DNA of 64,000 nucleotides from Amycolatopsis vancoresmycina (lineage in GTDB: Bacteria > Actinomycetota > Actinomycetes > Mycobacteriales > Pseudonocardiaceae): assembly GCF_000716785.1 (NCBI RefSeq), contig NZ_JNYY01000001.1, positions 372,001 to 436,000 of the forward strand. The letters run 5' to 3'. Below the pieces are notes generated by a model. The model searched no databases. It worked only from the letters and a program-made list of their open reading frames with translations, and was not told the origin of the DNA. Below, piece by piece: positions 15,932-24,791 of this stretch (positions within the stretch are counted from its first letter, which is position 1; each line of letters begins with the position of its first letter). Made by a program: the position numbers and the translations under genes.

Positions 15932-18542
15932 GGATCAGCTCCGCGGTCCGGGCGGTGCGCACCGAGCGCACCGCGATCCAGCCGGCCAGCGCGACCACCG
16001 CCACGCCGATCACCACGACGGTCAGCACGAACGGCAGCGGATCCGGCAGTTCCGAGCGCGGCGCCAGGAACGTCGCCGGGTCGAACCGCGGCACCGACAA
16101 CCCCGCCACCGACACCCCGCACGCGACCCCGACGACGATCGCCAGCCCGCTGAGAGCACCCAGCTCCATCAGGTGACTGGCCAGCAGCGTCCGCGGCCGC
16201 ATGCCCATCCGCAGCACCAGCGCCCCGGCCAGCGCGTTCTGCCGCCGCCGGACCTCGACCGCGACCAGCAGCGCCAGGATCGCCACCACCCCGAGCACCG
16301 CGCCCAGCAGCGCGACGAAGGAGAACGTCCACGACACCACGAAGAACGGCAGACCGTCCAAAGCGGACTCGCGGCTGATCCGGTTCGGGATGAACACCCC
16401 CGCCGCGCGCAGCGCGGTGGTCGCCTCCGCCATCGGCGACGTCGTCAGCACGCTCCACTTCGGAATGCCGTCCAGCTGCGCGCGGGCGAGCACCGTGCGC
16501 GAGACGACGTACCCGGGGGAGGTGCCGATCATCGGGAACACCGGCAGGTCGCCGGCGACGACCGCGTCGGGCAGGCGGTCCGGCAGCCTGGCGTCCTGCT
16601 TGGCCGTGTGCCCGACCCGGATCACCGGCGTGCCGCGCGGGTCCGGCTGCGAGATCTTCCGCAGCAGCCCGGCCAGGTCGTCGCCGGGGACGCGGTCCAC
16701 CGCGGCGGCGCGGGTGAACGTCGCCGGGTCGACCACCAGCACCACGCTGCCGGTCCCGGTCAGCTCGCCGACCACCGTGCTGCTCCCGGCCAGCGACGCC
16801 GGCATCGCCACGTCGCCCATGCCGATCGGGCTGTCGGTGTCGAGGCGGGCGTTGCTGCCCACGAAGATCGCCGATTTCGTGTCGAGCGCCTCCTCCTGGC
16901 CGCGGGCGATGCCGATGCCGGTGGCCAGCGTCCCGATGGCGAGGGTGCCGATCACCAGCACCCCGGTCACCGGCGCCCGGGCACCGGCCAGCCGGCGGAT
17001 CGCCAGCTGCAGCGCCGGGCGCGACCAGAACCGGGCGCGGTGCGAGGCGTGCAGCGCCAGCCACGCCAGCCGCGCGGTCAGCAGGCCCACGGTCAGCACC
17101 ACGAACACCGGGTAGGTCAGCGCCAGCGGGTCCACCTGGGGCAGCGGATTGCCCAAGCGCGACGTCGTGCCGTAGTGCGCCAGACGCGTCCAGCCCAGCC
17201 ACGCCATGCCCGCCGTCGCCAGCTCCCACGGGAAGTACGCCAGCAGCCGCACCCGGCGGGCGCCGCGGCGCACCCGGCCCAGCTCGAACTCCCGGTGCAC
17301 CCGCACCGCCACCACCAGCGCCAGCAACGCCAGCGACACCACCAGCGTCGCCGCCGCGACCCCGGCCGCGCGCAGCACCGCGCCCGGATCCGGCGCCCCC
17401 GGCGGCCCGTACACCCCGAGCAGCAGCCGCGCCGCGACCGCCCCGGCCGCGCCGCCGAACAGGATCGGCAGGCCCAGCTCCGCGACGGCGAGACCACCCA
17501 GCGCGGCCGGGCCGCTGCCGCGCGCGGACAGCAGCCGCAGCTGCGCGTGCCGCCGCTGGTACCACTGCAGCGCGACCGTGCCGAGGCCGGCGCAGCCGAC
17601 CAGGACGCTGATCAGCGCCAGCGGCAGGATCGAGACGAACACGTTGTCCTGGGCCTGGCGGGCGATCTGCACCGACCGCTCGAACGTCGGGACGTCGGCG
17701 GCCACCAGCGCGCCGCGGCCCTGGGCGACCAGGTCGGCGCGGACGTCGGCGACGAGGTCGCGGGAGCGCCGCAGCAGGTCCTCCGCGGCACTGAGGGTGG
17801 CCGGCGCCGGCTCGTAGAACGAGATGTGGAAGTACTGCATCGTCGGCACCCCGACCGCCGCGATCGCGGCGTCGAACGTCCGGCGGTCGGTGGCGAAGAC
17901 GATCGAGTCGATCGGGTCGTCGACCAGCCGGTCGATCACCGCGCCGGACTGCTGCGAGCACCACCACCGCGGCGGCGGGTCGAGCAGGTCGCGGTAGATC
18001 CCGGTGACCGGCGGCAGCGCGGCACCCGCGATGCTCGGCTTCGTCCCGACCCCGATGTGCTCGGCGTCGGCCACGACGTTGCCCAGCCACAGCCCGGGCG
18101 CGCGCGTGCCCTGCTGCAGCGTCAGGTTGTCCAGGCCGGCCTGGTCCCGGTAGGCGAGGCGGATCTTGTAGTGCGGGTCGCCGTTGAACTCGGTGCCGCG
18201 CAGCACGGTGGTGTACTGGCTCACCACCGGCGTCGAGAACCCGTGCGCGGCCGCGTGCCGCTGCACCGCGCCGGTCAGCACCGGGATGTCCCGCACCGGG
18301 ATGTTGCCCTTGCCGAACATCGGGCCGTAGCTGTCGGGGCAGGTGATCCCGGTCTGGTAGGCCACCGCCGCGCCGCCGGCCGCGGACGCCTGCAGCACCG
18401 CCGCGGTGCCGAGGAAACAGGCCAACAGGGAGGTCACGGCCGCCACGACCAGCGTCAGCGGGCTGGAGAGGGCGGCCTTCGGGGCCGCCCGCCACGGCTT
18501 GGTCACTCTGCGTTGTCCAATCTTCCCCCACATCACCCGCAT
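15924..18542 (-). CDS. FtsX/MacB-like ABC transporter permease
   Basis: An 872-residue integral membrane protein. One N-terminal helix (LTLVVAAVTSLLACFLGTAA) is followed by a large external region of about 250 residues, then a block of several helices, a second external region, and a final block of three helices near the C-terminus (FVALLGAVLGVVAILALLV, SGLAIVVGVACGVSVAG, FVLTVVVIGVAVVALAGW). This is the double-FtsX layout of large actinobacterial permeases. The cargo is unknown; lipoprotein or lipid release, or antimicrobial-peptide sensing, are the usual options. Confidence 0.88.
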   Translation of the reverse strand: MRVMWGKIGQRRVTKPWRAAPKAALSSPLTLVVAAVTSLLACFLGTAAVLQASAAGGAAVAYQTGITCPDSYGPMFGKGNIPVRDIPVLTGAVQRHAAAHGFSTPVVSQYTTVLRGTEFNGDPHYKIRLAYRDQAGLDNLTLQQGTRAPGLWLGNVVADAEHIGVGTKPSIAGAALPPVTGIYRDLLDPPPRWWCSQQSGAVIDRLVDDPIDSIVFATDRRTFDAAIAAVGVPTMQYFHISFYEPAPATLSAAEDLLRRSRDLVADVRADLVAQGRGALVAADVPTFERSVQIARQAQDNVFVSILPLALISVLVGCAGLGTVALQWYQRRHAQLRLLSARGSGPAALGGLAVAELGLPILFGGAAGAVAARLLLGVYGPPGAPDPGAVLRAAGVAAATLVVSLALLALVVAVRVHREFELGRVRRGARRVRLLAYFPWELATAGMAWLGWTRLAHYGTTSRLGNPLPQVDPLALTYPVFVVLTVGLLTARLAWLALHASHRARFWSRPALQLAIRRLAGARAPVTGVLVIGTLAIGTLATGIGIARGQEEALDTKSAIFVGSNARLDTDSPIGMGDVAMPASLAGSSTVVGELTGTGSVVLVVDPATFTRAAAVDRVPGDDLAGLLRKISQPDPRGTPVIRVGHTAKQDARLPDRLPDAVVAGDLPVFPMIGTSPGYVVSRTVLARAQLDGIPKWSVLTTSPMAEATTALRAAGVFIPNRISRESALDGLPFFVVSWTFSFVALLGAVLGVVAILALLVAVEVRRRQNALAGALVLRMGMRPRTLLASHLMELGALSGLAIVVGVACGVSVAGLSVPRFDPATFLAPRSELPDPLPFVLTVVVIGVAVVALAGWIAVRSVRTARTAELIRA

Positions 18543-18663
18543 GGCCGCAGACGCTACCGGCCCACCGCGACAGTTGGAACGTTTTTGTCACGATCGTTGC
18601 TCACCCCGTGTGTTCGCCGTCCGGTGTTGCGACCGAGCAACCGGTACCGCCATCCGGCCGGTT

Positions 18664-18680
18664 TAGTGGTCTAGACCTTG
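18664..18680. promoter_or_regulatory. DasR-like operator (dre)
   Basis: AGTGGTCTAGACCTTG at 18665-18680 matches the published DasR response element ACTGGTCTAGACCACT at most positions, about 85 bases before the chitinase start. In streptomycetes this site makes chitinase genes inducible by amino-sugar metabolites via the GntR repressor DasR. Confidence 0.7.
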
Positions 18681-18688
18681 ACGGACAG

Positions 18689-18704
18689 ATTGGTCTGATC
18701 CAAT
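18689..18704. promoter_or_regulatory. Possible second, weaker dre half-palindrome
   Basis: ATTGGTCTGATCCAAT has arms ATTGG/CCAAT and keeps TGGTCT...CCA of the dre consensus (9 of 12 core positions). It lies 24 bases downstream of the first site; chitinase promoters often carry repeated elements. Confidence 0.4.
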
Positions 18705-18764
18705 CCTGGGGTGGTCCCGCCGTGCACCGCCGCCGCACGGCTCCCCGCCGGTACTGGAGCACCG

Positions 18765-20507
18765 ATGCGTCGACGCAGACCATTCGCCCGAATGTCCGTT
18801 TTCCTTGCCCTGGCCGCCGTTTCGGCCGGTTCGCTGGTCGCCGCGGCCGGCACCGCGCAGGCCGCCACCCCGCTGCCCACGCACGTCTTCGCGCCCTACT
18901 TCGAAGCCTGGACCGGCGAAAGCCCGGCCGCGCTGGCGCAGCAGTCCGGGGCCAAGCACCTCACCATGGCCTTCATCCAGGCCGCCACCAAGGGCTCCTG
19001 CACCGTGTACTGGAACGGCGACACCGGGATGCCGATCGCCAACGGCACCTTCGGCGCCGACATCGCCACCATCCGCTCCCGCGGCGGCGACGTCATCCCG
19101 TCCTTCGGCGGCTACACCGCCGACAACACCGGCACCGAAATCGCCGACAGCTGCACCAACGTCGACTCCATCGCGGCCGCCTACGAGTCGGTGATCACCA
19201 CCTACGACGTGCCCCGCCTCGACATGGACATCGAGGACAACTCGCTCACCAACTCCGCCGGGATCGACCGCCGCAACAAGGCCATCAAGAAGGTCCAGGA
19301 CTGGGCCGCCGCCTCCGGGCGCTCCCTGCAGATCTCCTACACCCTGCCCACCACCACCCACGGCCTCGCCGACAGCGGCCTCGCCGTGCTGCGCAACGCC
19401 GTCACCAACGGCACCCGCGTCGACGTCGTCAACCTGATGACCTTCGACTACTACGACAACGCCGCCCACCAGATGGCCACCGACACCCAGACCGCCGCGA
19501 GCGGCCTGGTCGCCCAGCTCGGCTCCCTCTACCCGGGCAAGACCCAGGCGCAGCTGTGGGCGATGGTCGGCGTCACCGAGATGATCGGCGTCGACGACTT
19601 CGGGCCGGCCGAGACGTTCACCACCGCCGACGCCAACACCGTCTACAACTGGGCCGTGTCCAAGGGCATCAACACCCTGTCCTTCTGGGCCCTGCAACGC
19701 GACAACGGCAGCTGCCCGGGTGGCGCCGCCGCCGACAACTGCTCCGGCATCGCCCAGGACACCTGGTTCTTCAGCCACGCCTTCGAACCCTTCACCGGCG
19801 GCACCTCGGTGCCCGGCAACGACTTCTCCCTCGCCGCCAACCCGGCGTCGGCCTCGGTGGACCCGGGCGGCTCGGCCTCGGCGACGGTCAGCACCGCCGT
19901 CACCTCCGGCTCCGCCCAGCAGGTGACGCTGTCGGTCACCGGCGCGCCCGCCGGCGTCACCGCGTCCGTCAGCCCGGGCTCGGTCACCGCGGGCGGCAGC
20001 GCGACGCTGTCGGTGAGCACCACCGCGGCCGCCGTCCCCGGCAGCTACCCGCTCACCGTGACCGGCGCCGCGCCTTCCGGCAGCCACAGCACCACCTTCA
20101 CCCTCACCGTCAAGGGCACCCCGCCCGCCGGCGGCGTCGTCAACGGCGGCTTCGAGACCGGTGCGCTGAGCCCGTGGAGCGCCGCCGGCGACGCGGTCGT
20201 CGCGTCCCCGGCGCACTCGGGCACCCACGCGCTGCAGGTGGTGCCCTCGGCGTCGGCGACCGGTGAAGCCGCGCAGAACGTGACGCTCGCGCCGAACCAC
20301 GCCTACACCCTCACCGCGTGGGTGCAGGGCAACTACGCCTACGTCGGCGTCCGCGGCGGCGCCACCGCCAGCGTGTGGACCTCCAGCAGCGGCTGGACGA
20401 AGCTGTCGGTGCCGTTCACGACCGGCGCGTCGGGTGCGGTGACGGTGTACGTCCACGGCTGGTACGGCCAAAGTGCCGTGTACGCCGACGATTTCGCGAT
20501 CGGCTGA
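18765..20507 (+). CDS. Secreted GH18 chitinase-like glycosidase with C-terminal carbohydrate-binding region
   Basis: A 580-residue protein starting MRRRRPFARMSVFLALAAVS, with a cleavable signal peptide ending near GTAQAA. The catalytic barrel spans about residues 30-345 (HVFAPYFEAW, VIPSFGGYT, RLDMDIEDN, VNLMTFDYYD, LSFWALQRDN). RLDMDIE supplies the DxDxE part of the GH18 motif, although the first Asp of DxxDxDxE is a Pro. A Ser/Thr/Ala-rich immunoglobulin-like spacer (about 355-455) and a CBM-like beta-sandwich (VVNGGFETGALSPWS onward) follow. DasR-like sites upstream support a role in chitin use. Confidence 0.88.
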   Translation: MRRRRPFARMSVFLALAAVSAGSLVAAAGTAQAATPLPTHVFAPYFEAWTGESPAALAQQSGAKHLTMAFIQAATKGSCTVYWNGDTGMPIANGTFGADIATIRSRGGDVIPSFGGYTADNTGTEIADSCTNVDSIAAAYESVITTYDVPRLDMDIEDNSLTNSAGIDRRNKAIKKVQDWAAASGRSLQISYTLPTTTHGLADSGLAVLRNAVTNGTRVDVVNLMTFDYYDNAAHQMATDTQTAASGLVAQLGSLYPGKTQAQLWAMVGVTEMIGVDDFGPAETFTTADANTVYNWAVSKGINTLSFWALQRDNGSCPGGAAADNCSGIAQDTWFFSHAFEPFTGGTSVPGNDFSLAANPASASVDPGGSASATVSTAVTSGSAQQVTLSVTGAPAGVTASVSPGSVTAGGSATLSVSTTAAAVPGSYPLTVTGAAPSGSHSTTFTLTVKGTPPAGGVVNGGFETGALSPWSAAGDAVVASPAHSGTHALQVVPSASATGEAAQNVTLAPNHAYTLTAWVQGNYAYVGVRGGATASVWTSSSGWTKLSVPFTTGASGAVTVYVHGWYGQSAVYADDFAIG

Positions 20508-20572
20508 GTCTTTCGGCGGCGGCCCGGTTGGGCAAGACGGAGGTTGGCCGGGCCGCCGCGGGCCGAAAGACT
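20507..20572 (+). terminator. Inverted repeat after the chitinase gene
   Basis: AGTCTTTCGGC and GCCGAAAGACT form an 11-bp outer stem, with further GC-rich pairing inside (GGCCCGG with CCGGGCC). It begins at the chitinase stop and ends 37 bases before the next start, so it probably terminates the chitinase transcript. Confidence 0.6.
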
Positions 20573-20608
20573 GCGCGGGGAAGATCTTCCGCCCGCGAGG
20601 AGGAACCG

Positions 20609-21142
20609 ATGCCGCACATCCCGCTCGACCCGCAGCTGCCCGGGATCCGGTCGCTGATGGCCTTCCGGCCGGAAACCGCCGTCCCGCTCAACCACCTGGC
20701 GCAGACCCTGCTGCGCGGCCCGAGCAGCCTCCCGGTCGGCGAGCGCGAGCTGATCGCGGCGGTGGTGTCGAACGGCAACGAATGCCGCTTCTGCCACGGC
20801 AGCCACGCCGCTGCAGCCGCCGAAACCCTCGACGGCGGCCGCGAGGTCGTCGACGCCGCCTGCGCCGGCGTCGACGACGCACCGGTGGGGGAGAAGCTCA
20901 AGGCCCTGCTGCGGATCGCGCTCGCGGTCCGCGAAACCGGCCGGGCGGTGACGTCCGAGCTGATCGCGGCCGCCCGCGCGGAAGGCGCCACCGACGTCGA
21001 ACTGCACGACACGGTCCTGATCGCCGCGGCGTTCTGCATGTACAACCGCTACGTCGACGGCCTCGCCACGATCGCCCCGGAGGACCCGGCGGCCTACGAC
21101 CAGATGGGGAAGGTCCTCGCCACCGAAGGCTACGTCCGCTAG
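20609..21142 (+). CDS. AhpD-like/carboxymuconolactone decarboxylase-family protein
   Basis: A 177-residue helical protein. The start at 20609 (MPHIPLDPQLPGIRSL) has AGGAGG upstream; the long frame before it is a shadow of the chitinase gene. VSNGNECRFCHGSHAA carries the Cys-x-x-Cys plus downstream His expected for AhpD-type peroxidase-related proteins. The family reduces peroxides or disulfide carriers. It stands alone between the chitinase terminator and a convergent operon. Confidence 0.88.
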   Translation: MPHIPLDPQLPGIRSLMAFRPETAVPLNHLAQTLLRGPSSLPVGERELIAAVVSNGNECRFCHGSHAAAAAETLDGGREVVDAACAGVDDAPVGEKLKALLRIALAVRETGRAVTSELIAAARAEGATDVELHDTVLIAAAFCMYNRYVDGLATIAPEDPAAYDQMGKVLATEGYVR

Positions 21143-21149
21143 CACGCCG

Positions 21150-21184
21150 GCCGGCGGCCCGCCCGGGCCGCCCGGGCCGCCGGC
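21150..21184. terminator. Bidirectional terminator hairpin
   Basis: GCCGGCGGCCC (21150-21160) pairs with GGGCCGCCGGC (21174-21184) over 11 bp, in the 41-base gap between two convergent genes. The right arm reaches the stop codon of the minus-strand gene. Confidence 0.6.
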
Positions 21185-21903
21185 TACTGCAGCACCGCGA
21201 TCGGCAGGATGACCAGCTCGCCGGTGTCCGGGCGCCACGTCTGGCTCTTGCCGAGGCAGCGGGCGTTGAACTGCCCCGACGGCACCTCCTTGCGGCGCAG
21301 GTGGCCGTCGTGGCAGGCCACCCGCACCTTCGCCTCGTGGCCGCCGATGCGCGCGTGCAGCACCACCTCGTCGCCGGACTCCTCGGCGACCGTGAACCGC
21401 CCCTGGACCACCACGTACCCGTCGTGGACCTCCGACAGCAGCGGCGACCGCGTCCGGCGCCAGGCCCGGTCACCCTGCACCACCCCGGCCGTGAGGTTCG
21501 CGTGCACCACGCCGTGCTGGTCCTCCAGCGACTTCACCGCCAGGCCCAGCAGCGTGTTCGCGGTGACGTGCACGTCGTAGCTCGTCTCCGTCTCGTGGCC
21601 GCGGTTCGCGCCGCGGCCGAGCTTGAACCACTGGCTGGTGAACCCGAACGAACCGTCGGTGTTGCGCTTGACGAACTCCCGGATGGTCTTCTCCGCGATG
21701 TCGCCGTAGCCGCCCTGCTGGCAGATCTCGATCACCCGCGGCTCGTCCAGGTAGAACGGCAGGCCGGGCAGGATCACCGGACGGCTGCGCCGCAGCCCGC
21801 CGAGCAGTACCACCAGCGTCAGCACCGCCGCCAGCGCCGTCACCACCCAGACCCAGCCCCACCAGCCCAGCACCGACCACAGCATCGCCCTATCGGCATC
21901 CAC
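21184..21903 (-). CDS. Conserved hypothetical membrane-anchored protein
   Basis: A 239-residue protein with one N-terminal helix (VWVVTALAAVLTLVVLLGG) and then a soluble region starting LPGLPFYLDEPRVIEICQQGG. The opening of that region vaguely recalls DUF6414-type proteins, but I cannot confirm the family. It overlaps the VWA lipoprotein gene by 14 bases and is the last gene of a three-gene operon, so it probably works with the lipoprotein at the membrane. No catalytic motif is apparent. Confidence 0.7.
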   Translation of the reverse strand: MDADRAMLWSVLGWWGWVWVVTALAAVLTLVVLLGGLRRSRPVILPGLPFYLDEPRVIEICQQGGYGDIAEKTIREFVKRNTDGSFGFTSQWFKLGRGANRGHETETSYDVHVTANTLLGLAVKSLEDQHGVVHANLTAGVVQGDRAWRRTRSPLLSEVHDGYVVVQGRFTVAEESGDEVVLHARIGGHEAKVRVACHDGHLRRKEVPSGQFNARCLGKSQTWRPDTGELVILPIAVLQ

Positions 21904-23308
21904 GAAGCTCTTTCACCGCCTCTGTCAACGATTCCGCGTTGCCGTCGACGACGCGCCCGCCGGTCGCGGCGGTGACCCGGCCCAGTTCGGCCGGGTTCGC
22001 CTCGCCGAACCGGATCGCGTACGTCGGCCCGGCGTCGTGCCGTCCGGCGAGGAACGCCGCCAGGTCCGGGCCGGTGTTGTTCTCGCCGTCGGTCATCAGC
22101 ACGATCGCCGCTCCCGGCCGCGCGAGCCGGTACGCCTCCCCGAGCGCGGCCCAGATCGCCGTGCGCGGCCGCAGGTCCGCCGAGGCCACCACCGCCTGCA
22201 GCCCGTCGGCGTCCTCCCGGCGCGACACCGTGACCGTGCGCTCCTCGAGCACCTCGCCGGCGAACCGGATGATCGTCACCCGCTCGCCGACGTAGAAGCG
22301 GTCGAATCCGGTCAGCGCGGCGAACGCCCGGCGCAGCGCCGCCACCCGCGGCCCGGCCATGGACAGCGAGTAGTCCAGCACGAAGATCACCTGCCGCCCG
22401 GTGCCCGCGCGGTCGTAGGCCTGCAGCAGCCGGTCGAGGACCTCCGGGCGGTCCGGGAAGTACAGCGGGTTCCCGATCGGCGCCGCGAGGGCTCCCGTGC
22501 GCGGCACCGCCGGGTCGGCGGGCCGCCGGAACGTCCGGTCCATGATCGCCCGCTGCGCCGACGGCGTGCGCAGCCACTGCACGACCTTGTCGTAGGCGCC
22601 GCGCCGGTCCGGGTTCAGCAGCATCAGCGGGTAGTCCGCGAGCACGCTCCCGTCCCGCGGGTGGACGACGACGAGGGGTTCGCGCAGCCGGCCCGACGCG
22701 TTGAGCGCCAGGACCGCCGACTCCGGCGCGACGAGGCCGTCGGTGCCGTCTTGGCGGCGCACGTACTCCCCGGCGACGTCGGGCGCGCCGAACGCCCGGC
22801 CCGCGAGGAAGCCCTGGATCCGGTCGCACCGGACGTCCTCCGGGCGCAGCGCCGCGCCGGTCCCGGCCGCCGCGGTGGCCACGCCGATCAGCGCCGCCAG
22901 CCCGCTGCCGGAGACGTGCGGATCCGCCATGCCGAACCGCAGCTCGCCGCCGGCGGCGCGATCGGCGATGTCCGCCCACGTCGGCTGTGCGCCCAGCTTC
23001 GCGGCCTCGCCCGCCTTCACGCCGAGCACCAGCGGCGACAGCATGATCGACGTCGCCGTCCCCGGCTCGGCGCCGCGCAGCCGCAGGAACCGGGCGGTCG
23101 GCAGCCACGCGAGGTCGTGGTCCGCCGGTGCGGCGAGCGTGTCGCGGTAGTCGACGACCAGCTCGACCCCGGTGTCGCGGCGCAGGTCCGCCAGCACCGG
23201 GGCCAGGTCGGCGAGTTCGCTCGCGGCCAGCACGGTGAGCTTCGTGTCGTCGGGCGCAGCCGGGCTGCACGCGGCGAGCAGGAGGAGCACCACGAGCGCG
23301 GCCCTCAC
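21890..23308 (-). CDS. Lipoprotein with substrate-binding and von Willebrand A domains
   Basis: Starts at GTG 23308, overlapping the upstream stop (GTGA); 472 residues. A lipoprotein signal (MRAALVVLLLLAACSPAA, lipobox LAAC) leads into a region like periplasmic solute-binding proteins (LTVLAASELADLAPVLADL to about residue 255), followed by a linker and a VWA domain with the MIDAS pattern DYSLSM and later TDGENNTG. VWA domains bind metal and partner proteins. The fusion of a binding-protein-like fold with VWA suggests a surface receptor or adhesion role; function unknown. Confidence 0.8.
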   Translation of the reverse strand: MRAALVVLLLLAACSPAAPDDTKLTVLAASELADLAPVLADLRRDTGVELVVDYRDTLAAPADHDLAWLPTARFLRLRGAEPGTATSIMLSPLVLGVKAGEAAKLGAQPTWADIADRAAGGELRFGMADPHVSGSGLAALIGVATAAAGTGAALRPEDVRCDRIQGFLAGRAFGAPDVAGEYVRRQDGTDGLVAPESAVLALNASGRLREPLVVVHPRDGSVLADYPLMLLNPDRRGAYDKVVQWLRTPSAQRAIMDRTFRRPADPAVPRTGALAAPIGNPLYFPDRPEVLDRLLQAYDRAGTGRQVIFVLDYSLSMAGPRVAALRRAFAALTGFDRFYVGERVTIIRFAGEVLEERTVTVSRREDADGLQAVVASADLRPRTAIWAALGEAYRLARPGAAIVLMTDGENNTGPDLAAFLAGRHDAGPTYAIRFGEANPAELGRVTAATGGRVVDGNAESLTEAVKELRGCR

Positions 23309-24480
23309 CACCGGCAGTCCCCGACGGCGTCGATCATCCGCCGGAACGGCGCGTCCTTGGGCAGCCACGTCTCGTCGTCGGTGTTCGCGGTCGCCGGCTC
23401 GGGGATGTGCCGCTCGGCCAGGTACCCGGCGAAGTCGAACTGCGCGGTGTCGGCCGAGTAGACGTGGAACCCCAGCTCCACGGCCCGCCGCCGCAGCGCC
23501 GGATCGGTCATCAGCAGCGACCCGATGGCGTCGCCCTCGGGGCTGAACGAGATCAGGTCTGGTGCGGTCTCGTGCTGGGCGCTGGGGTACAGCAGCACCC
23601 GGTCGGTGTCGAGCCCGAGGCCGTTGGCGAGCCGCCGGTTCTGGTAGGCCAGGTACTGGTGCTCGTAGATCACCGCGACCGTGGCGAAGCTGCGGCCCTC
23701 CGGCACGAAGAACTTCGGCGCCATGTCGTCGCTGTGCTGGCCTTCGGCGTCCAGCATCGGCTTGATCCCGCGCGCCTGCTCGTCCGCTTCGGCTTCCGTC
23801 GCCGCCGGATGGCCGTACGTCGCGTAGGCGACCAGCCCGACGTAGGCGGCACCCGAGTAGCTCCGGCACGGGTCGGGGGACTGCACCAGCAGCCGGTTTC
23901 CGCTGAGCCGGGGGTTGTAGTTCTGCCAGCGGTCTCCGGCTGACATGTGCTCCACCAGCGGTTTCGTCTCGAGGCGGTAGTACAGCGGCTGGTTGCCGGC
24001 GGACTGGGGGCGGGCCACGCCCGCCTTCACCAGCGCCTCCGCGTAGTCGCGGAAGGTGGCCAGCACCAGCGGCGTGAAGAACGGCTTGTACCCGCTGGCG
24101 TGCTTGGTGCCGCGGCGCTCGTAGACGCGGTCGCCCGCCGCCTGCCCCGAAGGGAACACGAACTGGTAGCTGTCCAGATCGGCGGTCTCGGCCAGCTCGA
24201 ACGACCCGGCCGGGGTCACCTGCACCTGGTAGCCGTGGCTCAGCAGGATCCGCTTGACCTGCTCGTCGGCGAAGAAGTCCCGCTTGGACGCGATCATCGC
24301 CCGCACCACGGTGATGTGCTGCAGCGGCCCGGTGACGTGCCCGGCGAAGAGCAGTGCGGCGAACCCGAGCACGAACACCCCGGCCGGCGGCACGAACCAG
24401 GACAGGAAACGCCGTCTCGTGTCGACGACGCGGAACTTCGGTTCCTCCACCCCGGCCCCCTCGGATTCGTTCCCGGCCAT
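23305..24480 (-). CDS. Membrane-anchored protein, extracytoplasmic binding-like domain
   Basis: A 391-residue protein with one N-terminal helix (AGVFVLGFAALLFAGHVTG) and a large external domain with a binding-protein character (FFADEQVKRILLSHGYQVQV, ETAPDLISFSPEGDAIGS). It is the first gene of the operon that continues with the VWA lipoprotein and the 239-residue protein. All three are membrane-bound, which suggests a surface complex. I do not recognise a named family. Confidence 0.72.
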   Translation of the reverse strand: MAGNESEGAGVEEPKFRVVDTRRRFLSWFVPPAGVFVLGFAALLFAGHVTGPLQHITVVRAMIASKRDFFADEQVKRILLSHGYQVQVTPAGSFELAETADLDSYQFVFPSGQAAGDRVYERRGTKHASGYKPFFTPLVLATFRDYAEALVKAGVARPQSAGNQPLYYRLETKPLVEHMSAGDRWQNYNPRLSGNRLLVQSPDPCRSYSGAAYVGLVAYATYGHPAATEAEADEQARGIKPMLDAEGQHSDDMAPKFFVPEGRSFATVAVIYEHQYLAYQNRRLANGLGLDTDRVLLYPSAQHETAPDLISFSPEGDAIGSLLMTDPALRRRAVELGFHVYSADTAQFDFAGYLAERHIPEPATANTDDETWLPKDAPFRRMIDAVGDCRW

Positions 24481-24622
24481 CTAACGAGAGGGTGACGGCC
24501 GGCGGCCACGGCATTCGCCCGAATAGGACCGAACGGAGGAGCGGCGGTGGCTGTCCGTGCGCGCGGAAGCGGTTTGGAAGCCGGATCGGCCACAATACGG
24601 GGGAACGCGAAGGAGCTCATCG

Positions 24623-24790
24623 ATGAAACGTGCTGTAGCTGCCGCTCTGCTCACCGCAGCAGCGCTCGCCGTGCTCGCCCCCGCGGCGTCCGCGGTCAGC
24701 GGTCCGCCGAGCGACCCGTCGCCCGTCGGCGGGGTGGGAAGCGGTCCCTACATCGGCGACGTGCCGAAACCCGGCCCTGGGGGCCAGTGA
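24623..24790 (+). CDS. Small secreted peptide, Pro/Gly-rich
   Basis: A 55-residue protein with a clear signal peptide (MKRAVAAALLTAAALAVLAP, cleavage after ASA) and a mature part of about 31 residues rich in Pro and Gly, ending KPGPGGQ. AAGGAG lies just upstream of the ATG at 24623. It is divergent from the membrane operon and convergent with the reductase gene, whose stop is one base away. Function unknown. Confidence 0.65.
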   Translation: MKRAVAAALLTAAALAVLAPAASAVSGPPSDPSPVGGVGSGPYIGDVPKPGPGGQ

Positions 24791-24791
24791 T

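Noticed and set aside
15817..18591. Long shadow frame over the permease
   Set aside because: It is Arg/Gly/Ala-rich out-of-frame translation; the membrane topology is only in the other frame.
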